From NCBI RefSeq assembly GCF_001039355.2, contig NW_019773748.1, forward strand, positions 204,291 to 268,290: a stretch of DNA of 64,000 nucleotides, given 5' to 3'. Positions within the stretch are counted from its first letter, which is position 1; the number at the start of each line of letters is the position of its first letter. This document shows positions 1 to 28,700 of this stretch, piece after piece. Source of the DNA: Lingula anatina (taxonomy: Eukaryota; Brachiopoda; Lingulata; Lingulida; Lingulidae). The notes beneath the pieces are model-generated. The model had not been told where the DNA came from, did no database searches, and worked only from the letters and a program-made list of their open reading frames with translations. A program made the position numbers and the translations under genes.

Positions 1-1053
1 TGAACAATGTGAGATGAGTGCAGCATATCCATTGTGACGGAATCGAATTGTGTGTGTAGGGCTTTTAAAATGGACTGAAAAGTTGAACTTCATAAGCGGC
101 AAGAACAAAGCCTATCCGATGTCTCTCACTTTCACTGGACAAGCTTTCCACACTCTCTACATTAAAACGCCAACGCCAATATGCCAAGGGTAACCTGAGG
201 AAAGCTACACTACATAAAGCGAGCAATAAAGAGCATAGAGCAACAAATATTATTGTGTTTTAGAAGTTATCATTACATTTTAAATGTCACATTATCCATT
301 GAGTCTAAAAAATCTAACACTGATGGGATTATGCTGGCATAGTTTGCATTTCATCTTTTAGAATGGCTTACGAGATCTAATTTCAAATCGTCCTAACAAA
401 GCTAAAACGGCTATATTGTATATTGATCAACAGCTTGAGATAACATTTTTTAAGGAATTAAAGGCAATCTTTTGCCTACAATGGAGCGAGCTGTATGACT
501 GGTTGATAGCACAATGACTTGAATATACTATATCTAAACGAAAATACGTTTGGACTTTTTCTGTTTAAAAAAAATGGTCTAAAATAAGTCATTTGGACAT
601 AAAAAAGAGTGGATAGCGTTTTGTATTAATGACAGCTAGTTTCCGATCCAAAGTAAAGAGAACGAGATCAAAGATTTTAAATGGAGATCTCGCGCCAGTA
701 AGTCGAAGACTTTACCTTTAATTGCATGCCTACTCTACAGTAGTTGTGGAGTATATAAACTTTTGTGACGATGTCATGAACAGAATCACATTCCTTGCCA
801 GCATTCGGGGAGGGGGGGGGGGCGGGGCGGGGGGATCTTAGCTTACTGCCAGTTACTCTTGGATGCAACGAACGCAAGACCCAGTAAAACAACCCATTGC
901 TTGATGGATCCTGGAATGAACTGAGCCCATATTACTAGAAAATCTATACAGCGTGAGACGAACATACAACAGATACCCTGCCTATAATAGAACCAAAATT
1001 CTGCTGTAAGGAATGCAATAATAATAACTCGTTAAATATCAATATTTTCATAG
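1..1053. other. No gene recognised; flank downstream of Ras
   Basis: No homologous coding sequence was recognised on either strand. The only notable feature is a G-run tract at about 807-834, which makes a spurious short proline-rich reading frame on the minus strand. The region lies beyond the likely poly(A) signal of the Ras gene. Confidence 0.5.
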
Positions 1054-1059
1054 TTTATT
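1054..1059 (-). terminator. Candidate poly(A) signal for Ras
   Basis: The plus strand reads TTTATT, which is AATAAA on the minus strand, about 2.7 kb downstream of the Ras stop codon. If used, 1060-3768 would be a long 3'UTR. No coding homology is seen in that stretch, which agrees with this but does not prove it. Confidence 0.3.
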
Positions 1060-3120
1060 GAAATTGCATAAGAAGTATGCTTCCTGGCCAGCTTTCCTTG
1101 GGCAGCACACAAAGACTGGCATTACTGACTACTATTATATGACGTTCATATTGTTTCAGACACCATTTAACTCACATGATAATCATTTGAAATTCTTGTT
1201 AAGTGAAAAACAGTACTCAATAATCCTTTAACCTCTTACGTCCAATATAATGAAAGCTCCGACAGAATGCAGTGTACTACTGGTACTAAAGCCTTGTATT
1301 TTCGGTCTATGGTTCCAAATCCAAATATAGATGGCGCTACAAAATATACAATTTAAAAAATTGCTGATTTAAAATGACCTCATGTTAAATATTAATTGCC
1401 CATAAGTTATTTTCATATGACAAAATAGTATAAATTAATAGTTTACTGTATAACCCCCATTAAAAAAAAAAAAAATAATAAAAATAAATAAATAAATAAA
1501 TAAATTTAAAAAAAAAAGTATTTTTGAAATATTTCAAAATATTTACATGAAATTTTTTCAACAGAAGTCAATGTATATATTTCAACACCGCACTTTAAAT
1601 TTAAAGATAACCAATTACAACAATATTGATAGTGCCTTTTGTAAAGACATACTAAATTATCTTGGATGTGAAACCTTAAATGCCGCTTCAAACAAAAATT
1701 TTTACCAATGTCACTGTCCATCTAGTAGTCAAGCATCTAAAAAACTATTGTGTTTGATCTGACTATTTCTTAAAAAGTGTACAAGACATTGTTTTTCATT
1801 TATAAAATAAGGAGCAACAAATCAAAAACCAATACTACAGAAAAGCAATATGAGAAAAGAGGGAAAAGCTGCATTTTGCATTTTTCATGATCACAACAAA
1901 ACACCAACACGCTATGTGCCTGGTAAAAGAGAACACTGGTATTATATCCCAGTTAAAAGTTGTTAATAGCTTCAACTTCTTAATTTACATTAGTACTGAA
2001 AAACCGTTTGAAAAAGTTTATACTAATTCATTTAGTTATGACTGTAATTGAAATGAATTAACCATATTGGTTATTATTACAATGTTGATTGCAATATTAT
2101 AAAACGTACTTGTTGTTGGACCTAAATGTACATAGTAAATCATACTGTGTTTGTCTATAAATGCCTAACCTTTACCTTAATGTGCTCTTCTGAATATAAT
2201 ATTTCCGAAAAAATTGAAAGACATGTAAGATGCAAAGCACGATTAGTGCTGCTAATATCTATAAACAATTAGAACTGAATAACACCTACAAGATGTACAA
2301 AAAATTTGCACTTTTTCTCATATATACATATGACATAACAAACTGATATATTTTAAAATGCAACTATAATTACTAGAGTGAAACGGGAATGAAAGATACC
2401 AGCAAAAAAATACATTTTAGAATTGAAGGGCATTGTGCACAGCATATTTTATCTTGATATACAAGTCTTGTTTGATTTTTAACCTCGAATAATTTCATTC
2501 CCTCAAATACAAACTCTTTAACAAGCAGAGCAGTCTATAGCCCAGAACTTAAAGTAAAAAGTGTGTTAGTTGTGAAGGTGAGACAGGACAAGCAAAGACG
2601 ACACATCCTTATCAAGCAAACTGTGAAGTGCATTAGATGCAGCAACTATTCAAGCTCGACAATCTGTTGCATCAAACAACTGACAACAAATCTTGACATA
2701 TTTTGCACAAAACCTGTTTGGAATTGTATGCATTAACTGTGAAGGCTTATCTGTTACCAGTTTGATGTATATCATACATGACAAAACTGCAGATCATGAA
2801 AGTGGTGCAAGGTGATAGGTCATGATATGAACAAATGAAAAACCCATGTCAAATTTTTTCCTTTGTATATCTGATTTATGATGTATTTAGACACAAAGTA
2901 TGATAAGTTTATGATTGCATGGTAAGTTTGTATTTCATCAAAAAGTTGCCTTTTATTCCAGGTTGTATCCAGTTGCCATATGTTTAAATAATGATAGAAC
3001 CACTTATGTTGCATAACTGACATTTAAAATGTAGGCATGAGTAAAACAAAAACTTAACCAAGACATAGCACCTGTCATAATTTGAAGGTGCAGATTTGAC
3101 CAAGGGTTTTCATTGGCCAC

Positions 3121-3124
<4 letters not shown>

Positions 3125-3193
<69 letters not shown>
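3125..3193. repeat. (TA)n microsatellite followed by poly(T)
   Basis: About 27 uninterrupted TA units are followed by a run of about 14 T. It lies in the presumed Ras 3'UTR or flank. Confidence 0.95.
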
Positions 3194-3768
3194 GACAAAA
3201 TGTGGTTGTATCTGATGCATGAATTGGAAAGATGGTGTTTTCTTGTTCCTTACTAAAAGAAACTTAACAAAAATTAAACATTATCATGCAGTGTAGCCAA
3301 AGGGTTCTCATTTGCCAGAAGGGAGACATGTTTGTCGATGTGCTGTTTTAGTGAAATGTCATTGCTACTGTGTCAGTTTTTGAGCAACTGTGAGTCTAAT
3401 CCCAAGCTATCCACCTACACAATCTCATTTTACTTCAGCTATGCAGAATGCGAAAAGTACTAGTTAGGGGCGGGTTCATGGCTGCTCTCAAGAGCAATTC
3501 TATACTTTAGTAAGAAATATCACTTTTTACAAAACATCCTGTGAAATGTTCTTTATCACAAGCAGCAATTCATTACTTCATCTGCACAGACAGGGCACTC
3601 ATGTCAAACATGCAAATCTTTCGGAAGGAATTCCATTGCTCTGTGTCCTGCTTCTAGAATACATAAGCCTTTTCTTATTTGTATGTAAATATGGAATCGA
3701 AGTCCTTCAGTAGTTGAATGTTCAAATGTTTTCTATCTAGAAATGTCACTTATTAAGTCCTGAAGTTG

Positions 3769-19043
<15,275 letters not shown>

Positions 19044-19747
19044 GGTGTTTGAATGAGAGTGATTTTATTTTAGGCGACAGTCACAAATTTTAAGAGATAT
19101 CGAATCGTCCAGTTATAAAATTCAACTTCCAAACGTCTATCATCGAGTGATCCACCTTGCCCAGCCTGAGTACAGGATGAAGGCATCCGGGTTAGCTCAA
19201 TAATAGTGTATTTTAGCCGCTGCAACTAAACTTTATCCTTTAAATGAAACGTGATTGCAATTGACGCCCATAACACGACTTGCTCTGTATCAGACGGCAG
19301 GGGGCTCGAAAGTAGCATGGAGTGGGGGTTGGAAATAAAATGTACAAAATGTGAGAACCATACATTTTTTTAGAATGGTAGAGTTTGTTATGTACAACCA
19401 TATATTTTATGCGCACCTTACTAGTTTAGAACTTGCATTCTACTGATTTTTTAAATATATTTCTTAAGATTATTATCCTTACGGGTTTCTGTTAAAACAG
19501 GTGCCCGTAACCCACAACAAAGATTGGAGAACTGGTTGCGATTCTTTTAGCATTAACAAGCAATATTTTAAAAATACAAACTATGAATCATGAATATCAA
19601 TCAAAGTTTAAAAAATCATATCTTCACTATCTGCATAAACAACAAAAGTTTATAAATACACCTTCTTTTCTTTATGGTTAACTGACCTTGACCTTGATAA
19701 AAGAGGTCAAAGTGAACAACAAACAAGGAGCGCTAGGAGCGTGAGTG
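19044..19747. promoter_or_regulatory. Divergent Ras/ALDH spacer, probable shared promoter region
   Basis: Only about 700 bp separate the Ras start codon (minus) from the proposed ALDH start codon (plus). Part of it (19140-19320) is richer in CpG than the surroundings. No clear TATA box was assigned to either gene, and the transcription start sites cannot be placed from sequence. Confidence 0.5.
19683..19716. promoter_or_regulatory. Cluster of nuclear-receptor half-sites
   Basis: TGACCTTGACCTT at 19683-19695 is, on the other strand, AAGGTCAAGGTCA and contains the extended TCAAGGTCA half-site used by ERR/SF-1-type receptors. AGGTCAAAGTGAA at 19704-19716 resembles a DR1 site (AGGTCA-N-AGGTCA) with two mismatches in the second half. 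The cluster lies 30-65 bp upstream of the proposed ALDH start codon. Binding is inference. Confidence 0.4.
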
Positions 19748-22700
19748 ATGGCAACTCCTAATTACTCGACGGTAATGACACTGTTTTTTGATTCTAATGT
19801 TTTTGGTGAACTGCATAAACTGTTGTGTCATATCAGTGCATGTCTTTGTTAATTTGAGCATTTGCTGTGCCAGACAGCATACCGGTAGACCGCGCAGGCA
19901 GTCTCAGCTAGGAGGGACAGGGTCGAAAGTCCACAGTTTACAGTAAACTGACCAGAAAGTTGAAGAAGAGAATGACAATTTTATATCAATATGTCAATGA
20001 GTTCAGATATAAAATCTTGTCAAATAGAACAATTTTAAACTTATTCTTTATTCAATTAAGCATATAAGTTACAAGCTTTTGTTAATGATCTCTTATTTAT
20101 TTTGCCTCAGTTATCTGCCTTTCATATGCTAAGGTAAGGCCTCATAGCACTCTGTGTTAGAAATTGTTTTGCCTGTATGTGGCATCACTTTCAAGTGACA
20201 TGCATAAGTGCTAAAACTACTGCATAGCTGTAATAAATAGAGTTAAATGTTGTCAAATTGGTTTGTGTACCAATACAATTACTTAATTATTTTTCAAAGT
20301 GCTAACTAGGAAACAGTAGTTACCCCATTGTATAGAAGAGGCTTTACCTCTGGTAAGAACCTTGCATGTTAGACCCAAAACTGATGCAAATATTTACTTT
20401 GTTAACATTTATTGAATTTGAGGTCAAAAACTAGGACTTAAGCTTTTTATTACAAAGATGTCACTCTTGAGTAGACTGCTGAGGCAGACTTTGCTAAGAG
20501 TGCCTGAGAATTGAAAACTGAAACAATTATTTCCTCAGTTTAGAATTATTGAATTTGAGGCAAAAAAAACTACGATGTCTTCTACATATCATATCAGCAG
20601 GTAATGTTTAGTATATTGTCATGCATGCTAAGGCTCAACAGGTCATAGATAAATTTATTCATATTATTTAGCTTGTTATTATAAAGATGACACTGTTGTT
20701 TGATTTAAATGCTTTGGTGAACTGCATAATTGTTGTGTCATATCAATGCATGTCTTTGTTAATTTGAGCATTTACTGTGATAGACAGCATACAGGTAGAC
20801 TGCTGAGTCAGATGCAGCTAAGAGTGACTGCAAATTGAAAGCTGAGTCCATTATTTAGTTTGTTTACTTTTATTGAATTTGAGGTCAAAAACTAGGACAT
20901 TATCCATGTCATGTGTACTAAGGCTGTGAAGATCATTGATATTCCATGTATTCATATCATTTAGCTTGATAATATAAAGATGCATTTGAACTGAGTTGAC
21001 ATGTCTTTATCACTAAAAATGCATCCAAATGCCACCATATAGTTTAAAAAAGTATAAATTAAAGAAATATCAAGGGTATCATTTTATATTTCTCAAAGTG
21101 ATATTTGAACATATTTTCTGCTATCTTTTTGTACTATATATTACCCTTGGTCATTTGAATAATTATGCTACTGTGTACACAGAAGTAATATGCCATACAT
21201 TGTCATTGGCAGACAACTCTTCATATTATACTGAACAAAAATATAAACAAACGAAACTAAAATGGTCAGTTGAAATGGATAATCATGAAATATGCCCAGG
21301 TTGATGGTTTATTTGTGAACTGATGGATTTGATTTGATCAAGTATAGTGGTCTGGTTTCACTTGGCCGCTCGCCGTGAATATACTCAAAGGTTCAGTTTT
21401 TACACCCATAAGACCAATGGAGCATGACGGAGTGGAGGTCAATCTGCAGGACCAATACACAGACACTCTCTACAATCGAGGCAATAAAAGGACACACCAA
21501 AATGTGCATTTCTGTCACTTCAACATGCCACAGATGTCTGGAATCATGAGGGAGCATGCCATCGGCATGCTTAATGCTGGCTTGTCGGTAACAGAAGTTG
21601 CAGCATGCCTGAATGTGCATCATTCCACTGTCAGCCGTCTGGGAACACGCTTCAGAGACACTGGTAGCACTAGGAACCATCCTCATGCACCATGTCGCCC
21701 ATCAAACACCTGTGGAATGTTCTGGATCAGCGTTTTTAGCCATCATGTTCTAGCTCTCGAAAATGTTCGCTAACTGCGAGTAGCACTCCAGGAGGAATGG
21801 GACAATATCCCTCAGGCCTCTATTGACGACTTAGTGATGTCCATGCACCGCAGGTGTACTGCTCTGCGCAAAGTTAATGGTGTCTGTGAACTCAGGATGT
21901 TGACCCCCATGGTGTATTTGATGCCCTAACTCTTGAACTATGCATTCAAACTTCCCCTAATGCTCTCAAAGTGATGTCTATTTGTCGAGAAAAATATGCT
22001 GTTATTTTTGGCTATATACTCTAGTTCCATATATGAAAATAAATCTACATATTCTTTCGTGCGTTTATATTTCTGTTCAGTATAGATTCAAAATTCTACA
22101 ATAAATACATTGTAAACAATACACAGAAATGTAAAAAGTTCTATTTCACCAATAAAGCGGTGGTCATAGCACTTATCCTGAAATCTTAAGAGATTATTAC
22201 AAAAAAATACAAAAAAAAGCAAATAACTTTGAACTTTGAATGTTGGATTCCACAGCCTTTGGAAAATATGGGAAGATGGGCTTTTCTTCCAGGAACATTC
22301 ATTTTATGGCTCTTTCCCTCCAAAATGAAGAGTTGTTATCCCTTTACAACCAGAAATTTGAGGAGGGTGCAGTATTAATTTTTTAAATTTTATTGATTGA
22401 AAGATTAATTTGATTAATTTTTTTGGCATGTGGACTTAATTTGAGTTGTGTAAGATACTGATAGTAGTGGTTTATGTGCCTTATAGGGAATCTGTACTTA
22501 CTTCATATATATCTTTAACTGTGAATATCTTTATAATTTTAGCTTACAGAAGTAAGCTGTAGTATCAGTAGGAAGACATCGACAATGCCGTAATTGATAT
22601 TGATTGGTAATTATTTGCTGAGCCTGTTACATGTATGAAATCTCTGTTTTACAGGCTCATTGCTTGCATATAAACTGTTATAACTTAGTGTCTTTTCATA

Positions 22701-25700
22701 TTTTGCTAGTTTGTTCATAGCTAGGAAAGCTTTTGACTGCATTAGTAGTTGCATTGTTTTTTAGTGAGATAAAACTTATGTCATTCAGTTATTCATTTAC
22801 AGCTTGTTGCAAGTGTGAGAAAAACATTTAATTCCGGAAAAACAAAATCTGTTGAATGGCGACGGAAACAGATACAAAATGTAATTCAACTCATTGAAGA
22901 TAAGAAAGATGAAATTTGTCAGGTTGTCAAAAAAGATATGCGCAAGGTAAGTGATTTAGTTATTACTTAAACATTCATAGAGTAATATCAGTTTAAAAAA
23001 TTTTCTGGATTTCTCTTGATTTGTATTTTTTTATTTATGTGATACAATGTTGTCTTACAATATGCTGTTCAAGGATTATAGCCTAAAAACAATCTAGAAT
23101 AACATGATAACTTTAATGATGATGTTGAAATTAAGCTTGAAAATGTACACATAACTATTACTTTAAAAGGCAATGTAATTATTATTTTCTCTTTGTTTCA
23201 GTCTGAATTTGAAGCAATCCTGAATGAAGTTACCCTGACAAAGAATGAGGGATACTATGCACTGAATAACCTAGACAGCTGGGTAAAACCAGAGAAGGTA
23301 AGTGATGTACTGGCAGAACAAGACATTTTGAAGTGAAGATGTTACAGTCTTTCAAAGTTTTCACACATATTAGGTTTTGGGTGAATCTCCTCCAGCAAGG
23401 GCATTTGTGAATTGACACTTGTTCTCTATTCTTTATTTAGGTGAAGAAGGATTTATTGAACATGTCAAATGATTGTTTTATCAAGAGGGAACCATATGGT
23501 GTGGTACTTATTGTCAGCCCATGGAACTATCCTGTGCAGCTTGCATTGGCACCCCTCATTGGAGCTCTGGCTGCAGGTAACAAAAACACATTGAACTCCA
23601 TGTGGTTGCTGCATCTAACACAATTGATACAAGGATTATGAGAAAGAAAAAATTATAAATGACTTACTAAAAAGCAGTTCGTGTTAAGGAAAAAGTACTA
23701 CAAGATATGGCAGCAAGTTATGTATTTGCTTGATATAAATTATTTATAATTATTACATACAAGCACACATTAGGGGTAACACCAAGGTGGCAGCACATTT
23801 TTTACTCAGACTTTTGCCTAGACATTTTCCTTTTCAGGTAACTGTGTTATTATCAAGCCTTCTGAAATGACTGAAGCCACAGCAGAATTTCTAGAAAGAA
23901 CCATTCCACAATATTTAGATCAGGTACATAATGTGCTAATTTTCTGTTGCCATTTATGAAGAGCAAAGCAAGTGTGGTGGGCACCAGCACCCCGTTGCAC
24001 CAACAGGACTTAAATTTGTTCTGCTACAACTGTTTTAAACTGCAATGCCTGGCACCTGTGTGCCAGGTTTACTCTCACTGTTTAGGCCCTTTGCACTAAG
24101 ATAAAACATGACCTTCTTAACTACGCCTGAGTAATGCCTTGTTGGATCACTTCCCAACAATACGTGGATTGTATAATTGGGCAAATGAGGAGCTTGTAGC
24201 TGCAGTTATAATAGCTAGAATGACAACATAAAAATACACGAAATGAGAATTTCAGCGACAGAGATTCGTAAGCTACATTATTCCATTTTGATTTAGAAAT
24301 TAAAACAATAAATTATAATTATTTTGCTGTTGCCTTAGATATAGCACAATAAAGTTCAGAACCTATGTTTTATCATAAATGTATTATGAATCAAACTAAT
24401 AATAATATTTTAAAATATTAAAAACCTTGAGTAAAATAAGTTGTAGGCGGTATGTAGTCCAACTAATATATTTGAAGAAAGTTGCATTTGTTTTTCCAAT
24501 GTTTGAATACAGATATTGTTTTTTAAAATAAATATACAACAGTGGCAACATTTTCAAGATGTACTTATCTGTATTTGAATGCCATATAATATTGCTTAAA
24601 TTAGGCAAGCTTACATCACATAGTTTTGAAATACAAAAGCCCTAATACATATGAGTATAGGAGTGTTGATATTCTAAACTTTCATCTCTATGTTTATATG
24701 TCATAAAATTTAGAATATATTTAGATTTATTTAAAATTAACTTATATTGTTATTTTTCATGAAATGGCAATTATATATTATAAATCTATTTCTTTGTTCA
24801 GGACTGCATAAAAGTAGTGACAGGGGGAGTACCAGAGATATCTTCACTTTTGAAGGAGAGGTTTGACTACATCTTTTACACTGGGAACACAATGGTTGGC
24901 AAGATCATGATGAAAGCTGCAGCAGAAAACCTTACACCAGTTACACTAGAACTTGGAGGGAAAAGGTATATCATATATCTCAAGGTCAAGTTGGGAATTT
25001 TGAAGTTACCACTACATTTTACTACCAATGCTGCATGTAATTATTTATTATGGTCAGTCTCATTTTGAGTTCACCCGATCAAGATGAAATAAGTACTAGC
25101 CTAGCCAGTGCAAGCGCATTGCAGCAGAGGTCTTTAACATTCAATACTATAACAAGTGAATGTTTTTAGTCATCCAGTTATCCAGCACAAGACCTTTCAC
25201 TAGTCCATCCATGCCATTACCTAGTGAAAGGTTTCAGATTGAGACTGCTACGTTGGTCAGTTGCTAACATAAGTTCCAGTTTCAGAGTTATTCATAGTTT
25301 TTGCTCTACACTATTCTCTTGGCATTAATTAAGGATGCTGTTCTTTCTCCAACTTCATGAGGACAAAATGATTTTTTTCTGCACCTTACTGAACTGCATT
25401 ACTTTTAAGGGTTGGTATGAGCATTTTCATACAAATGTAAGCAAGACAGCTATTCATTCTTTATGTTTAAATATATTAATTTTTCTGGGCATTTCTTTTA
25501 ATACAACTTATTTTACAGCTAAAAATCCTTGGTGCAGTATTCACCCTCTTTTAATCAACTGCTTTCAGCTGGTGTACTCTAATGAGGCAGCCCCTGGCTC
25601 TCTGATCCTCTTTTTTCCTGTGGTTCTGGTCAAAGTATTTATGAAAGGGAAATTTATTGTCTTGGAAGCACTTCAGGTCCATATGCCCTTTTTTCCGTTT

Positions 25701-28700
25701 TTCCTCGTGCATTGGGTGTCCACACCAGAGTGATGTCATAGTGTTTATTTCATGGCCACATTACATTTTAGAAACTTTATATTTTAAATCATATTATGTC
25801 ACCATTTGGTAAATATTGGTTAGATGAATCAGCTGTAACAATATTGCCTAAATCTGTAAATTAATGTATTTTTTTCATTAGAAAAACCTGTAATGAAGTT
25901 TTAAAGGATGTTTTCAGTTGTAATTTCATTTGTGGCTTCATCCCCTAGTTAAAGTTAAAATCAGTCTCAATTTAATTGCGTTCAAAGCTTCTAATAATTG
26001 TCTTTTAAGATTGAGTTAAATTGGCTTCAGTATCTCTTTCTATAAGAATCACTCTTAAATTGCACTTAATCTCATGTATATTTTATATAGAGAACAGTTT
26101 GTATTGTCATCAGATAAAGTTAGGTCAGTCGCACCAATATGTGGATTGTCCATGCTGTCTTAGGAAAATCTAGGTCTCTCCGCCTGAGAAATAAATATAG
26201 AGATCAGTCATTTAGTAGTTGAACTCTTGAAAACGTAATACCATCCATGTGCTACATTTGATAGTGCAGTCAACTTTTCTTTTGTTCAATTTTCAGTCCT
26301 GTGTATATTGACAGCAACTGTGATTTTGATGTAGCAGCAAAGAGAATTCTCTGGGGGAAGTTTGTCAATGCAGGGCAATCATGTATTGCCCCAGACTACA
26401 TTCTTTGTACGGAGGAGGTCCAGGTTTGTCTTGATTTATTGATTGTAGTATACGTACTGGACTATTTAAAAATAAACCTAAGAAATTGAATTACAAACAA
26501 TGTAATGATCCAAATTTTTGCTAAAATTTTACATGATTATTTTTACACTGTGTTAACTCAAGATGCACCTTTGTACCCTTTTGTTTTGTGAGAATGAAAT
26601 GGGGTGATTCTGTATGCAAGTATTTCACATTTTAGAATTCTGTACTTAAAAATGTGTTATCAACTGGGAATAGTTTTGCATCATTTCATTGATAGCTGTG
26701 CATCTATTTCTCTTGAAATAACTTTTTTACGCAGTGTGAACTGGATATGCATTTTTCATAAATCATGAGAACATGATCTGCAAATGTTCTGATTGATTTT
26801 TTTATGATCATATTTTAGGCACGCTTTCTTGACAGCATGAAGAGAGCAATTCAGCAGTTTTTTGAAGAAAAGAACCCAAAGCAGTCTGACTACTATTGTA
26901 GGATTGTGAATATCAGACATTTTCAGTAAGATAATTTTTTCATACTTTAAATTTGTGAAATGTTACATTTTTGACAGTGGTTAGGTTCAGATAATAATAG
27001 AAGCTAATGTATGTATACAAATGAACTGGGAAGGGGATGCTTGCCTGTTTGTGTCTTAGACCTTTATCAATGAGTAATTTTTAATGCACGAGCAATACTG
27101 GCCCATAAACTACCATATATCATTTATTAGAACTCAAATGCATGAATGAATGTTTGCCTTCTTGAAAAATGGGTGATGACCAGAGGAAACTGCATTTCAA
27201 TTGAAAATTTTGTTTTTCCCCCTTTTGAAAGTCGCCTGAAGAAGATGTTGAATGGGGCTCAAATTGCATTAGGTGGAGCCACTGATGAACAGGATTTGTT
27301 CATTGAACCTACGGTACTTGTAGATGTAAAACCTGGTGATGCTGTCATGCAGGAGGAGGTGAGCTATAGTAGCATAAAATATAGTTGTCTAAAATATAGT
27401 GGTCTTCAATAAGACCTTGATGGCTATTTTTTTATTAAAGATATAATCATTATGTTTGATGAAATATTTTGATGAATAACAGATAAAGCTTTAGAAGTAT
27501 CCTGTATTACACTCAGACAGTGGTGATACTCAAAGAATATAACTAGGAAAAAGTATTTTTAGTGTTGAGGTTGCTAAATGGAATGCTTATGTGGGATTCC
27601 TCTTCTGATTTCCAAGCACTGTTTCAGTTTTGCTTGACATAAAGATGTAGAAAGTAAATAGTTTACTAAAACTTTCTAGATATTTGGTCCAATCCTACCT
27701 ATTATAACAGTTAATGGTGTTGAGGAGGCTTTGGAAATGATTAATGAGGGGTAAGGATAATTAAGAATTTTTTTGTTTATATCAAATATTTTCACCTTAA
27801 ATAGTAACCTGTTTCAGGTAAAAGAGGTTTCCTAAAGAAAGTTATGATTTTTTTGCAATTAGAATACTAAATTTGCCAAACTGTTTTATGTTTTGACCCA
27901 AATGCTTTTGACAGAAATCAAGATTATTTTTGTAAAAATGACTGGACCATATTTTTTCTTACTGCGACAATACATTTAACTATTGTATGATCTTCAACTT
28001 TTTACTTATCTTTCAGGGAAAAGCCCCTTGCGCTGTATGTCTTCTCTCATGACAAGAAACTTGCCAAACGAATCCTGGATTGCACAAGCAGTGGCAGTGC
28101 CTGTATCAATGATGTCATGGTTCAATTTGGACTAAATACTCTGCCATTTGGTGGTGTTGGTCACAGTGGTATGGGTGGTTACCATGGAAAACATTCATTT
28201 GAGACCTTCTCTCACAGACGCTCATGCCTCATGAAGGCGCTGAATATGGAATCTGTAAATGGGTAAGTAGTAAGAAATGTATAAGTGGTAAGCGTTCCTT
28301 GTAAGGGTTATATGGCTCATAATACTTAAACAATGGGAAAATATTTAAGGAATGTGAATTTTACTTGTCATCTTTGAATAGAACAGGAATTATATATGTA
28401 TAGAATAGTCATTTTGTTCAGTGGATTTTAAGATGTTATCATAGACATTTCCTCTAATAAAATTGTCTTTGATACACTAAAGTTTGATATCTTCTTATAT
28501 CCATCAATTGATATTAAAAGCAGTTATGTTCAAGGGTCACTATTTTAGAAATAGTTTGAAATACCGAACTCTTTTCTCCCCTTCATACTAGTCTGAGGTA
28601 TCCACCATACCGTGAAGGACACTTAAAATATGCCCAGTGGGCAGTGAACAGAGGTCCAAGTTGGGCATATTCCTTGTTTTGAAGGTATATACAAAAATAT

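Noticed and set aside
677-892. Proline-rich minus-strand frame
   Set aside because: It is created by a G-run tract; no homology and no codon structure.
1506-1762. Overlapping frames on both strands
   Set aside because: AT-rich chance frames of about 70 codons on both strands, with no recognisable domain.
23960-24130. Possible MITE with CCCGTTGCAC and CCCTTTGCAC blocks
   Set aside because: The blocks are in direct, not inverted, orientation and no target duplication was found.
25335-25733. 132-codon plus-strand frame in an ALDH intron
   Set aside because: Hydrophobic and Phe-rich by base composition, with no domain; it lies within a well-defined intron.
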